From Pseudomonas viridiflava (lineage in GTDB: Bacteria; Pseudomonadota; Gammaproteobacteria; Pseudomonadales; Pseudomonadaceae), in contig NZ_UWFN01000263.1 of assembly GCF_900602065.1 (NCBI RefSeq), forward strand, positions 161,757 to 225,756: a stretch of 64,000 nucleotides of DNA. The letters are read 5' to 3'. Below, piece by piece: positions 1 to 9,363 of the stretch. Within the stretch, counting starts at the first letter, position 1. The number at the start of each line of letters is the position of its first letter. The notes beneath the pieces are model-generated. The model saw nothing but the letters and a program-made list of their open reading frames with translations. It searched no databases and was not told the origin of the DNA. A program made the translations under genes and the position numbers.

Positions 1-420
1 ATATATCTGAAATGCCAGCCCTGCACTCATAAACCCCACCTCCGACCCGTCGTTTTAGGCAAGATTTCGAACGAAGCCAGCAACCTCTCACTTGGTCATA
101 GCGGGGGAATAAGGGGCAATTTAGGGATGCCTCAGGCTCGCGACTGATCCACGTCAGTGAGATATCCCACAGGGCGTCCCTGCGCCGGGCACACCGTTGA
201 TTTTGGCGTTTTGGTCTCTCAGCAAAGCGATAGAGACTTGCTCGCCAATGCACCCTGTAAGGGCCGGATCTTAGTCGATGATGGCGAGCTGAAACGTTAC
301 CTGCTGACACACCCTGATACGCTATTTACTGGTGATCAACGAGCCTAATCTCGTAGACCAGGCCACATGACTCCATTGCGACTTGATGCATAGCCAGGCA
401 CATCAACGTCGCACTGGATG
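1..420. other. left end without a recognisable gene
   Basis: No reading frame here has a recognisable domain or a convincing ribosome-binding site. A 63-codon plus-strand frame (157-348) has no family features that I can see. The stretch may be intergenic DNA or decayed remains of a gene lying to the left. I assign no function. Confidence 0.5.
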
Positions 421-816
421 TCAGGTGGTGTTCATTGCATTCTTGGCCATCAGGGACGCTCCACCGATCTCAGTCAGCCCGCTGATGATGTGCTGGGTGT
501 AGGGAAAAGCAGGATCTTCCTCCAGTACCCTCTCCGACACCAACAGCCCTTCGTTCACGAGCACATCGATCGCCAACACACAGCGCACGATGGAGGGAAC
601 GCTTGGCTGACGGCGCACCAACTGCATGTATATCTGCCCGCACGTCAGCTGTCGTGGCTTCCCCCCGCCAGGCCTTACCTCGCTTATTAGTAGCCAGACC
701 GCTTTTAAAATCGCCAGATCTACCGCGAGAGGGTCTGTGAGCTCGGGGATTAACCCGGACTCATGAGGCAGGAAGGAACTCGCTTGGGATGTCACAGATA
801 AACCTCTGAATACCAT
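421..816 (-). CDS. hypothetical protein, about 131 aa
   Basis: I do not recognise this protein. The frame is open from 900, but the upstream start would be TTG, so I chose the ATG at 816 with a weak CAGG upstream; a GTG near 792 behind AGAGG is an alternative. The middle of the protein (motifs LAILKAVWLLI and GQIYMQLVRRQPSV, then LVNEGLLVS) alternates helices and a turn in a way that could be a small winged-helix-like fold, but this is only an impression. No signal peptide or membrane segment is clear. It stands alone beside an AT-rich gap, so it could be a recent acquisition or a chance frame. Confidence 0.35.
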   Translation of the reverse strand: MVFRGLSVTSQASSFLPHESGLIPELTDPLAVDLAILKAVWLLISEVRPGGGKPRQLTCGQIYMQLVRRQPSVPSIVRCVLAIDVLVNEGLLVSERVLEEDPAFPYTQHIISGLTEIGGASLMAKNAMNTT

Positions 817-900
817 TAGCCTGAACAACCGCACGTGTTTACACCGTGCGTTTTCTCGCTTTCCGGAATGAGCAGCGTGACACGCACACCCTTTAGCCAA

Positions 901-1228
901 CGCGACATGAAGGGATGATCTTACAACACAATCACTTTATCACCGCTCAAAACAGAGCTATCACTCTGTTTTTATGAAAGATTTTTTATTGCTATAAATC
1001 AAATATTTTTAGAATAAATAACCAATAATAATTACTAAACTGAAAATAATCACCAATAATTCTTGCAATACAAAAACATTGCAGATGTAAATTTAAAATA
1101 TATAAAGGCAACATTTTTGCCGCCATAGAACTTTAAGCTCACACTGCTGACTTACTGTCCGCAGCCTGTAGTAAACCTCCACGCGCTGACACTTCTTCGT
1201 TACCCACTTCTATTTGGAGATTCTCCCG
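901..1228. other. AT-rich intergenic region upstream of the beta-glucosidase pair
   Basis: About 330 bases without a gene. Between roughly 940 and 1120 the composition is strikingly AT-rich compared with the GC-rich surroundings, with many A/T runs. It probably holds the promoter of the two genes that follow. AT-rich promoter islands in Pseudomonas are commonly bound by MvaT/H-NS-type silencers; that is known of such regions in general and only inferred here. No clear sigma70 promoter was picked out. Confidence 0.45.
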
Positions 1229-1477
1229 ATGGCTAGAAGCTTGCTGCCTCTTGCTGCCATTTTTCTGATGGGCCTCACCACACTTTCTGTATCAGCCGCC
1301 GAAAACAAAAATCCCCTGCCGTCGACATCGAGTGATGTGCGCGTGGAAGTCGAGGCCAAACGCGAGCAGATCACTGGCGCCGAAAGCGCCACAAAAAGCC
1401 AGTCGACAGGCGCGCAGACGGTGCTGGACGCCCCGGTCGTGACCGACGACGCCCCAACGACCGATGACGAGAAATGA
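1229..1477 (+). CDS. small secreted protein, 82 aa
   Basis: The start is the ATG at 1229, preceded by TTGGAG at 1214-1219. Residues 1 to about 24 form a clear signal peptide (MARS, hydrophobic core, VSA-A cleavage site). The mature part is short, rich in Ser, Thr, Ala, Asp and Glu, and probably disordered, ending in an acidic tail (DDAPTTDDEK). It contains no Cys. I recognise no family. It lies 54 bases upstream of the GH3 beta-glucosidase on the same strand and is probably co-transcribed, so it may be an accessory exported peptide, but its function is unknown. Confidence 0.65.
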   Translation: MARSLLPLAAIFLMGLTTLSVSAAENKNPLPSTSSDVRVEVEAKREQITGAESATKSQSTGAQTVLDAPVVTDDAPTTDDEK

Positions 1478-1531
1478 GTCTTCGTTTGATACGCAGCACA
1501 CCCCCTATCGAACGAATTCAGGAGTAGCTCC

Positions 1532-4240
1532 ATGTCCATGATCAAACAAGGCTTAGGCCTGAGTCTGCTTGCGTTGAGCATTGCTCAGGCAGGCACCGTA
1601 ATGGCTGTCACCCCGATGACGGGCAATGAGGTCGAAGCGCGGGTTGGCGCGATGCTCGACAACATGAGCCAGTCGGAAAAGATCAACTTCTCGCGCGTCG
1701 ATGACGGACGCATGATTCCCAAGCTGGACAAGTTCAACCTGCAAGGCACAGTCGCCTACGACTCGGCCATGGGCGTGCTGGTCGGCGGCAAGACCTTCGG
1801 TGCGCAGTACCCGTCACCGTCGGCACTGGCCGCGACGTGGAGCATCAACCGGGCTAAAGAGTTCGGTCTGGCGATTGGCTACGAAACCCGGATCGCTGGC
1901 GGTCAGCAAATGCTGTCTCCGGCCATCAATCTCTATCGCACCCCGTTCAACGGGCGTTCCGCCGAGTACATGAGTGGCGAAGATCCATTCCTCGGCGCAG
2001 TGTTGGCGCCGGCCGTCACCAACGGTATTCAGGTTCAGGGGATTCAGGCTGCAGCCAAGCATTACCTGATGAACGAGCAAGAGGCGAACCGGCACTATCT
2101 GGACGTCAAAATTGACGAGCGCGCCATGCAGGAGCTGTATCTGCCCGGCTTCGAATCGCTGGTCAAGAACTCGAACATTGCCTCGATCATGTGCGGCTAC
2201 AACAAGATCAATGGCGAATATGCCTGTGAGAATCACCACCTGATCACCGACATCCTGAAAGGCCAGTGGGGCTTCCAGGGCAACGTGATGAGTGACTTCA
2301 ACTCGGTTCAGGACGCGTTCAAAGGCGCCTGGGCAGGCACCGATATCGACATGCCGAGCGGCCTGCAATTCACTGAAGCCAAGTTGCTGCCCTATGTCTG
2401 GAACGGCCAACTGCATCAGAGCGTGATCGACGACAAAGTCCGCAGGAATCTCAGGGCACTGGTCAGCTACGGCTTCGATAAGGGCATCAACAAAGCTCAG
2501 CCTCTTGAGCACCGTGAGCACGGCCAACTGGCTGCGCTGAACGTCGCGAGGGAATCGATTGTGCTCCTGCGCAACGAACCTGTAGACGGGCAGAAACCTC
2601 TGCTGCCACTGCCGAAAACGGCAAAAATCGCTGTCATCGGCGACCTGGCAATGCAGCCACCGACTGCGCCATTCGGCACCGCTTACTCAGCACCTGCCAG
2701 CTACGTTACCGAGCTGAGCGGGCTCAAGCAACTGGCGTCGAACGCCAGCAATGTCGACTACCTGCCGGAGATGAGCCTCGACCCGAAATCGTCGGTCTGG
2801 TATCAGCCGGGTACCGGTAAAGGCAAAGGCAAGGACGCCATCAGCAACACGGGTGTCAAAGCGGAGTACTACGCCAACACCACGCTGTCCGGCGATCCTG
2901 TTGCAACCCGCATCGAGCCGGGCCTCAACCTGAGCTGGATCACCAACACCAACGTGACCGACAGCGGCACCAGCGCGGTAACCGGCTACACCCCGGCACC
3001 GGGCGCATTCTCGGCTCGCTTCACCAGCAAAATCAAACCCACCATCACTGGCCCGCACGTATTCAAAGTCCGCGCCGATGGTGCCTACAAGCTCTGGATC
3101 AACGACGAGCTGGTGGTTGAGGATGAAGACAAGCAGGTTTCATTCGACCTGATTCCTGTGGTGCCACGTACCGTCAAGACTGTCGCGCTGAAAGCCGGCA
3201 CCGAGTACAACGTGCGCCTGGAATATCGTCGACTCAAAGGCAATTACACCCCGGTGCTGGGCGGCATGAATGGCGTGCAGCTGAGCTGGGCGTCGCTGCG
3301 TCCACCGACCAATCTGGCTGACTATGACGCAGTCGTGGTGGCAGCGGGCAGCAACTTCGAATACGAAGGCGAGTCCCTTGATCACCCCTTCGAACTGCCG
3401 CAATTTCAGTCTGAATTGATCAGCTTCGTGCAGAGAGCCAACCCTAAAACCATCGTCGTGATGCACGGCGGCGGCGGTATGGATATGCAACCGTGGGCAA
3501 CCAAGGTCGCGGCTTCCCTGCACGCCTGGTTCCCGGGCCAGCAAGGCGGTCAGGCACTGGCGGAAATCCTGTACGGTAAGGTCAACCCATCGGGCAAGCT
3601 GCCCATCACGCTGGACAAGAAAGTGCAGGACAACCCGAGCTTCGCCTCGTACTCCGATCCGGCACCGTACTACTTCAGCAGCCCTAAGCCGCCGACTGAA
3701 ATGACCTACAGCGAAGGCCTGTATCTGGGCTACCGCGGTTATGACAAGAACCATGCAAAACCGCTCTACCCGTTCGGTTTCGGGTTGTCCTATACGACCT
3801 ACGAATACAGCGACCTGAAGCTGTCGAGCAACGTGCTTGCGCCCGGCGCAACCATCAAGGCCACGTTCACCGTGACCAACACGGGCAACAAGGCTGGTTT
3901 CGAAGTGGCTCAGTTGTACGTGCAGCCTTCAAAGCCGCAAGTTGATCGTCCGGAAAAAGAGCTGAAGGGCTTCTCCAAGGTCTACCTGAAGCCGGGCGAA
4001 AGCAAAACCGTGACGATCCCGCTGGACGCCCGCTCGTTCGCCTACTATTCGCCTGACGCGGTCAGCTGGATTGTAGACCCGGGCAAGTTCAAGGTTCTGG
4101 TAGGCAAGGACTCGGAAAACATGGCGCTGAACCGCACGGTGGTCGCGCTGTATGGCGAAAAACTATCCACGCGTGAATCCAACCCTCTCCCGACTCCGCT
4201 GCGCAAAGCAGTTCAGGTCAAGCCAGAACAGGCTTACTAA
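1532..4240 (+). CDS. secreted GH3 beta-glucosidase with PA14 insert, 902 aa
   Basis: Family 3 glycoside hydrolase that should release terminal beta-linked glucose or similar sugars from plant oligosaccharides or glycosides. A signal peptide (about residues 1-25, ending VMA) predicts export. Next come the N-terminal TIM-barrel domain with KHYLMNEQE, the catalytic Asp in the VMSDFNSV motif (D255, the nucleophile position of GH3), the alpha/beta sandwich domain interrupted by a PA14-like carbohydrate-binding insert (about residues 435-590), and a C-terminal fibronectin-III-like domain (about 770-880). AGGAG at 1520-1524 supports the start. PA14 inserts shape substrate choice in this family. The precise substrate cannot be told from sequence. 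Confidence 0.9.
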   Translation: MSMIKQGLGLSLLALSIAQAGTVMAVTPMTGNEVEARVGAMLDNMSQSEKINFSRVDDGRMIPKLDKFNLQGTVAYDSAMGVLVGGKTFGAQYPSPSALAATWSINRAKEFGLAIGYETRIAGGQQMLSPAINLYRTPFNGRSAEYMSGEDPFLGAVLAPAVTNGIQVQGIQAAAKHYLMNEQEANRHYLDVKIDERAMQELYLPGFESLVKNSNIASIMCGYNKINGEYACENHHLITDILKGQWGFQGNVMSDFNSVQDAFKGAWAGTDIDMPSGLQFTEAKLLPYVWNGQLHQSVIDDKVRRNLRALVSYGFDKGINKAQPLEHREHGQLAALNVARESIVLLRNEPVDGQKPLLPLPKTAKIAVIGDLAMQPPTAPFGTAYSAPASYVTELSGLKQLASNASNVDYLPEMSLDPKSSVWYQPGTGKGKGKDAISNTGVKAEYYANTTLSGDPVATRIEPGLNLSWITNTNVTDSGTSAVTGYTPAPGAFSARFTSKIKPTITGPHVFKVRADGAYKLWINDELVVEDEDKQVSFDLIPVVPRTVKTVALKAGTEYNVRLEYRRLKGNYTPVLGGMNGVQLSWASLRPPTNLADYDAVVVAAGSNFEYEGESLDHPFELPQFQSELISFVQRANPKTIVVMHGGGGMDMQPWATKVAASLHAWFPGQQGGQALAEILYGKVNPSGKLPITLDKKVQDNPSFASYSDPAPYYFSSPKPPTEMTYSEGLYLGYRGYDKNHAKPLYPFGFGLSYTTYEYSDLKLSSNVLAPGATIKATFTVTNTGNKAGFEVAQLYVQPSKPQVDRPEKELKGFSKVYLKPGESKTVTIPLDARSFAYYSPDAVSWIVDPGKFKVLVGKDSENMALNRTVVALYGEKLSTRESNPLPTPLRKAVQVKPEQAY

Positions 4241-4247
4241 GAAGGCC

Positions 4248-4276
4248 TGATCGGTGGCTTCTACAGCCACCGATCA
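4248..4276. terminator. 12-bp perfect hairpin between convergent genes
   Basis: A perfect 12-bp inverted repeat (arms 4248-4259 and 4265-4276, 5-base loop) lies between the end of the beta-glucosidase gene and the end of the convergent TetR gene. It has no good T tract on either side, so it may be a weak terminator or an RNA-stabilising hairpin. Confidence 0.5.
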
Positions 4277-4297
4277 CCGGCTATCAAGCGGTCGTTC

Positions 4298-5017
4298 TCA
4301 GGCGAGTCCGGCCGGCTTGAGATCCGAAGCCAGACGCTCAAGATACCTGGCGAAGGCGCGTTCAATCGGTACGTAATCCGGGGAGCGAAGCCATTGAATC
4401 TGCATGCCGTCCATCATCGAAGCAATCTCGAGGCTGACCTGCTTCACATCGGTGGCCGAGTGAATTTCGCCCGCTTCGATCAGCAGATTGAGATGAGCTT
4501 GAAGGTGGCTGTGCACAATCCCAAAGCGCTCGCTGAACCAAAGGTTGGCCGGGTGGGTAACGGACAGGCTTTCCGTATTGATGATCATCAACGCCTGACT
4601 GACAGCGGCATCCTCGGTACTGAACTTCATGATGAACTTCAGAAACGATAAAAACCCTTCCAGCGACGCGACCTCATCAGCTTCCTGCAAGCGGGTGGCG
4701 ACGTATTGATCCCGATGCTGCAGCACCGCGTGCAACAGCGCGAGCTTATTGGGAAAGTGATGCAGCAATCCGACTTGCGATATACCCGCGACCTTGGAGA
4801 CATTGGTCAGCGTTGCCCCCGCGAACCCATCCCTGGCAAAAATAACCATGGCGGCTTGAATGATTTCGAGTTTGCGCACATCGCCCTTGGGGATATGGCG
4901 ACGCTTGGGGGGAGCGGCTGGGTCAGGAGCGGGAATGTTTTTTGGCATTTGAATAGCACTGTCCGTTGCGCAGATATGAAACCTGTCAGCGTATTGATTT
5001 TTCGCTGAAGCGTTCAT
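4298..5017 (-). CDS. TetR/AcrR-family transcriptional regulator, 239 aa
   Basis: One-component repressor-type regulator. The helix-turn-helix lies at about residues 48-95 (IFARDGFAGATLTNVSKVAGIS, then LLHHFPNKLALL), a classical TetR N-terminal domain, followed by an all-helical ligand-binding domain. The first 40 residues are a poorly conserved, basic, Pro-rich extension. A shorter start at 4948 (MPKNIP) is possible; neither start has a strong ribosome-binding site. The gene converges on the beta-glucosidase gene and may regulate it, but adjacency is the only support. The ligand is unknown. Confidence 0.85.
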   Translation of the reverse strand: MNASAKNQYADRFHICATDSAIQMPKNIPAPDPAAPPKRRHIPKGDVRKLEIIQAAMVIFARDGFAGATLTNVSKVAGISQVGLLHHFPNKLALLHAVLQHRDQYVATRLQEADEVASLEGFLSFLKFIMKFSTEDAAVSQALMIINTESLSVTHPANLWFSERFGIVHSHLQAHLNLLIEAGEIHSATDVKQVSLEIASMMDGMQIQWLRSPDYVPIERAFARYLERLASDLKPAGLA

Positions 5018-5350
5018 TTATAGGCCAAACAATACCCATAGAGAAATTTTCGGAAAGTTCATCAGCGATGCACCAATGAAATGCAACCCCAGGCCCATGC
5101 CGTAAGGGTGAAAAACATCCAGAACTGCACGTGGATCCAGCCGGCCGCGGAACATACCATGTACCTTTGAAGCTGACAAATGCCCCACCGTTCGCGATAC
5201 ATGCGCCACAAAGGACGGCCCTCCATGGATACACGCAAGGTTCGAATCGTACGAGAAAATGTTCTGTCGGATAATGGGTAGCTGCTGAAAAAAATATCGA
5301 GTTCGAGATGCAGCGCCGGCGCAATCCGCAGGACCGGCCGGGCGATGTTC
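5018..5350. other. gap between TetR and xylR genes, nothing recognised
   Basis: About 330 bases. Several overlapping minus-strand frames of 60-110 codons are open here, rich in Cys, Trp and Phe, with no recognisable domain and no ribosome-binding site. I regard them as chance frames. The promoter of the TetR gene should lie here. No other structure was seen. Confidence 0.45.
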
Positions 5351-6529
5351 CTAAACAATCACCTCCTGCCGATACTCAAGTGGCGTGCAGCCAAACTCGC
5401 GACGGAACACCGTGTGCAGGTACTGCGCAGATTTGAAGCCGCAGTTGCGCGCGGTGTCTGCGATGGTCGAATTTGTGTTCTTCAGGCCATTGGCCGCCGC
5501 CGTGAGTTTGAAGCGCAAAATTTCGTCATGCACGCTGCAGCCCCGTACCTGGCGAAAGTGCGACTCCAGCGCTGAACGCGACACCCCCACATAAGCCGCG
5601 ACCTGCGCCGTCTTGATGCCCTGGCAGGCATATTGGCGAATGAACAACAATGCCTGCATCACATAAGGATCGCCTAATGGCTGGTGCAAACTCGACAGCT
5701 GTACGTTGATCGAGTCCGGGGGGATCAGAATGTGGGTGCCCTTGGCGGGCATGCCGTGCAGCATCTGATGCAGCAACTGCGCGGCCGTGCGTCCCATGGT
5801 CTCTGTGCCCTGGCTGACCGAACTCAGCGGGACCCGCGTCAAGCTGCGGGTCAGCGGATCATTATCGATGCCGATCAGCGCCACCTGTTCCGGAACGGCA
5901 ATCCCGGCCGTCAGGCAGGCCTGCAATAACTGCCGCGCCCGGGCATCGCTGACGGCAATAATGCCGATAGGCTTGGGCAAGCTTTGCAGCCAGGCGATCT
6001 GCTGTTCGACAGCACTGTCCCAAAGCGGCGCGCTGGTGCCCATGCCGCGGTAGACCTCGGCATGCAGACCGTCGCGCTGCATCAATTTGCGAAACGCCTT
6101 CTCACGCTCCTGAGCCCAACGATTGGCTTGCGCTTCTGGCAGGCTGAAACAGGCAAAACGGGTCAAACCCGCTTCAATGAGATGTTCGTAAGCCAGCGTC
6201 ATCAATGCCTGATTATCGGTGGCGACGTAAGGGATACCTCGCGGATAGTCCTCCTCGTTCTGATAAGAGCCGCCCACCGCAACCACTGGCAACCTGATCC
6301 CGGCCAGCGCCTCGCCAATCATCGGGTCGTCAAAGTCGGCAATGATCCCGTCCCCTTGCCAACGCTCGATACCTTTCAACCGGCACAGAAAATCCTCTTC
6401 CAGAAACAAATCCCAGGAAGCACGGGTACTGCTCAGGTAGTTGCCGATGCCGCTGATGATGCCGCGGTCATAGATCTTGCTGCCATTGAACAACAGCGCA
6501 ACGCGGTGAACGGGCGGTACAGTCTTCAT
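5351..6529 (-). CDS. xylR: xylose operon activator XylR, 392 aa
   Basis: D-xylose-responsive activator of the xyl genes. It has the same length (392 aa) and architecture as E. coli XylR: a LacI/periplasmic-binding-like sensor domain (about residues 8-275, with EEDF, GDGIIADFDD, VAVGGSY, ATDN and GIDND motifs near-identical to the family) and a C-terminal AraC-type double helix-turn-helix (about 290-388, with ACQGIKTAQVAAYVGVSRS and the PxEYR end). It is transcribed away from xylA, which fits regulation from the shared 190-bp region. Start is the ATG at 6529. Confidence 0.95.
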   Translation of the reverse strand: MKTVPPVHRVALLFNGSKIYDRGIISGIGNYLSSTRASWDLFLEEDFLCRLKGIERWQGDGIIADFDDPMIGEALAGIRLPVVAVGGSYQNEEDYPRGIPYVATDNQALMTLAYEHLIEAGLTRFACFSLPEAQANRWAQEREKAFRKLMQRDGLHAEVYRGMGTSAPLWDSAVEQQIAWLQSLPKPIGIIAVSDARARQLLQACLTAGIAVPEQVALIGIDNDPLTRSLTRVPLSSVSQGTETMGRTAAQLLHQMLHGMPAKGTHILIPPDSINVQLSSLHQPLGDPYVMQALLFIRQYACQGIKTAQVAAYVGVSRSALESHFRQVRGCSVHDEILRFKLTAAANGLKNTNSTIADTARNCGFKSAQYLHTVFRREFGCTPLEYRQEVIV

Positions 6530-6673
6530 TGTTATTGTCCTGGGCCGGGCCGAGGTGATCGAAACAGACTAGGCGTGCAGACGAAGATTCTCAATACGCA
6601 AAATCGCACTCGGTGTTGATGATTTTCATAATCGGCAGTGACAGGGCCGTTGCTAGTATCGAGGCACTGAAAA

Positions 6674-6699
6674 GAGCAATCGATTAGAGCAACCGATAA
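6674..6699 (+). promoter_or_regulatory. tandem 13-bp direct repeat, candidate XylR site
   Basis: Two adjacent 13-mers (gagcaatcgatta at 6674-6686 and gagcaaccgataa at 6687-6699) match at 11 of 13 positions. AraC-family regulators such as XylR typically bind direct repeats, and this lies in the xylR-xylA divergent region. It sits only 20 bases before the xylA start, which is unusually close for an activator site, so the role is uncertain. Confidence 0.35.
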
Positions 6700-6719
6700 A
6701 AACAACAAGGACATTGCGA

Positions 6720-8036
6720 ATGCCATATTTCCCCGCTATCGACCGAATTCGCTTCGAAGGCCCTGACAGCGATTCGCCCCTCGCCTTTCGCCACTACGAT
6801 GCGAACAAAATCATCCTCGGCAAACCAATGCGCGAGCACCTGCGCATGGCTGCCTGTTACTGGCACACCTTCGTCTGGCCAGGCTCCGACGTGTTCGGCG
6901 CAGGCACCTTCAAACGCCCATGGCAGCATCCGGGTGATCCGCTGGAGGTAGCGATCGGCAAAGCCGAGGCGGCGTTCGAGTTCTTTAGCAAACTGGGCAT
7001 CGACTACTACTGCTTCCATGACACCGATGTTGCCCCGGAAGGCGGCTCGCTCAAGGAGTACCGCAACAACTTTGCGCACATGGTCGACCATCTGGAGCGC
7101 CATCAGGAGCAAAGCGGCATAAAGCTGTTGTGGGGCACTGCCAACTGCTTCAGCAACCCGCGTTTTGCCGCTGGCGCTGCCAGCAACCCTGACCCGGAAG
7201 TCTTTGCCTGCGCAGCCGCTCAGGTATTCAGTGCCATGAACGCGACCCTACGCCTCGGCGGCGCCAATTACGTGCTGTGGGGTGGCCGCGAGGGTTATGA
7301 AACCTTGCTCAACACCGACTTGAAACACGAGCGCGAACAGCTGGGCCGTTTCATGCAGATGGTGGTCGAGCACAAACACCAGATCAACTTCAAAGGCGAC
7401 CTGCTGATCGAGCCAAAACCGCAGGAGCCGACCAAACACCAATACGATTACGACAGCGCCACCGTGTTTGGCTTTCTGCAGCAGTACGGCCTGGAAAACG
7501 AAATCAAGGTCAATATCGAGGCCAACCACGCGACTTTGGCCGGCCATAGCTTCCACCATGAAATCGCCACAGCGGCTTCGTTGGGCATCTTCGGCAGTAT
7601 CGACGCCAATCGCGGAGACCCGCAAAACGGCTGGGACACCGACCAGTTCCCCAACAGCGTCGAAGAGATGACGCTGGCCACTTATGAAATCCTCAAGGCG
7701 GGCGGGTTCAAGAACGGCGGCTTCAACTTTGACTCCAAGGTGCGTCGGCAGAGCCTGGACGAAGTTGATCTGTTCCATGGCCATGTGGCTGCAATGGATG
7801 TGCTTGCCCTATCTCTGGAGCGCGCGGCGGCCATGCTGCAGAACGACCGGCTTCAGCAATTCAAGGATCAGCGCTACGCGGGCTGGCAGCAGCCGCTAGG
7901 CCAGTCGGTGCTGGCGGGTGAGTTCAGCCTTCAGTCACTGGCCGAGCATGCCTTTGCCAAAGAGCTGAACCCACAAGCCGTCAGCGGCCGGCAGGAAATG
8001 CTCGAAAACATCGTCAACCAGTTCATTTATCGCTGA
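6720..8036 (+). CDS. xylA: xylose isomerase, 438 aa
   Basis: Converts D-xylose to D-xylulose in the cytoplasm with two divalent metal ions. The sequence carries the family I/II landmarks: YYCFHDTD with catalytic His100 and Asp103, [14 protein letters not shown], the metal-binding [16 protein letters not shown] and [16 protein letters not shown] stretches, and GSIDANRGD. The length (438 aa) fits class II enzymes (E. coli 440). The ATG at 6720 was chosen over an in-frame TTG at 6714 because AAGGAC lies just upstream. It is the first gene of the xylA-F-G-H unit. No xylulokinase gene follows it in this window. Confidence 0.97.
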   Translation: MPYFPAIDRIRFEGPDSDSPLAFRHYDANKIILGKPMREHLRMAACYWHTFVWPGSDVFGAGTFKRPWQHPGDPLEVAIGKAEAAFEFFSKLGIDYYCFHDTDVAPEGGSLKEYRNNFAHMVDHLERHQEQSGIKLLWGTANCFSNPRFAAGAASNPDPEVFACAAAQVFSAMNATLRLGGANYVLWGGREGYETLLNTDLKHEREQLGRFMQMVVEHKHQINFKGDLLIEPKPQEPTKHQYDYDSATVFGFLQQYGLENEIKVNIEANHATLAGHSFHHEIATAASLGIFGSIDANRGDPQNGWDTDQFPNSVEEMTLATYEILKAGGFKNGGFNFDSKVRRQSLDEVDLFHGHVAAMDVLALSLERAAAMLQNDRLQQFKDQRYAGWQQPLGQSVLAGEFSLQSLAEHAFAKELNPQAVSGRQEMLENIVNQFIYR

Positions 8037-8186
8037 TCGCAATCAAGGCCCGCGGGCACCGCAATCCAGTTACATTCGCGCGACAAATCTGTGCTCGCGG
8101 CGCCTTGCGACTCTCTACAGTTCTACCAGCACGATATTCATCGTCAGGCAGTCGCTTCTAAAAACAACAATAAAGGACGCACCACT

Positions 8187-9188
8187 ATGAAGAGTTTTAA
8201 ACGCACGCTACTGGTTGGCGCTCTCGCGCTGCTGTCAATTCCGGCCATGGCCGACCCTGCCCATCCAAAAATCGGCTTCTCCATTGATGACCTGCGCCTG
8301 GAGCGCTGGGCCCGCGATCGCGATTACTTCGTCGCGGCGGCGGAAAAACTGGATGCCAAGGTCTTCGTACAATCGGCCGACGCCAACGAGCAGAAGCAGA
8401 TTTCACAGATCGAGAACCTTATTTCCCGAGGGGTCGATGTGATTGTCATCGTGCCGTTCAATGCCACGGTACTGACCAACGCTGTTGCCGAAGCCAAGAA
8501 AGCCGGGATCAAGGTCGTGTCCTACGACCGGCTGATTCTCAATGCTGACATTGACGCGTACATCTCCTTCGATAACGAAAAGGTCGGCGAGATGCAGGCC
8601 AGCGGCGTGTTGAACGCCGCGCCCAAGGGTAATTACTTTCTGCTCGGTGGCGCGCCGACCGACAACAACGCAAAAGTGCTGCGTGAAGGCCAGATGAAGA
8701 TCTTACAGCCCGCAATAGACAAGGGCGATATCAAGATCGTCGGCCAGCAATGGGTCAAAGAGTGGAACCCGACTGAAGCGCTGAGCATTGTCGAAAACGC
8801 CCTGACCCGTAACGACAACAAGATCGACGGCATCGTTGCCTCCAACGACGCCACCGCAGGCGGCGCGATTCAGGCACTGGCTGCACAGAAGCTGGCGGGC
8901 AAGGTGCCGATTTCAGGTCAGGATGCCGACCTGGCGGCAATCAAGCGTGTGATCAATGGCACGCAGACCATGACCGTCTACAAGCCGCTGAAACTCATCG
9001 CTACCGAGGCCGCCAAACTGTCGGTGCAACTGGCGCGCAATGAAAAACCCACCTACAGCTCGCAGTACGACAACGGCAGCAAAAAAGTCGACACCATCCT
9101 GCTCACGCCGACGCCGTTGACCAAGGACAACATTGACCTGCTGGAGAAGGACGGGTTTTACACCAAGGCGCAGATTGAGGGGAAGTGA
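8187..9188 (+). CDS. xylF: D-xylose ABC transporter, periplasmic binding protein, 333 aa
   Basis: Periplasmic receptor that hands D-xylose to the XylGH transporter. The signal peptide (residues 1-23, ending AMA-D) is followed by a type I sugar-binding fold (KIGFSIDDLRLERWARDRDYF, DVIVIVPFNA, SYDRLI, GGAPTDNNA, GIVASNDATAGGAIQAL, SGQDAD), all close to E. coli XylF. The start is the ATG at 8187 preceded by AAAGGA; the frame is open further upstream but without signals. It is separated from xylG by a REP palindrome. Confidence 0.96.
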   Translation: MKSFKRTLLVGALALLSIPAMADPAHPKIGFSIDDLRLERWARDRDYFVAAAEKLDAKVFVQSADANEQKQISQIENLISRGVDVIVIVPFNATVLTNAVAEAKKAGIKVVSYDRLILNADIDAYISFDNEKVGEMQASGVLNAAPKGNYFLLGGAPTDNNAKVLREGQMKILQPAIDKGDIKIVGQQWVKEWNPTEALSIVENALTRNDNKIDGIVASNDATAGGAIQALAAQKLAGKVPISGQDADLAAIKRVINGTQTMTVYKPLKLIATEAAKLSVQLARNEKPTYSSQYDNGSKKVDTILLTPTPLTKDNIDLLEKDGFYTKAQIEGK

Positions 9189-9245
9189 TCTGAGCGTGCA
9201 CCTCGCTCCGATCAAAAAGTGCATTCCTCTGGATTGAAATGCATT

Positions 9246-9324
9246 TTCTGTAGGAGCTGCCGAAGGCTGCGAAGGCATCCGTCCTGACACACCGCCATCG
9301 CAGCCTTCGGCAGCTCCTACAGAA
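9246..9324. repeat. REP-type palindrome, family A copy 1
   Basis: Perfect 27-bp inverted repeat (9246-9272 and 9298-9324) with core gagctgccgaaggctgcga. It lies between xylF and xylG inside the operon, where it could stabilise upstream mRNA or lower distal expression. The same core recurs at 12086 and 15586. Confidence 0.85.
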
Positions 9325-9363
9325 ACCGTGCCTGCCTGCACCCGCTTATTTTGAGCACTCGCC

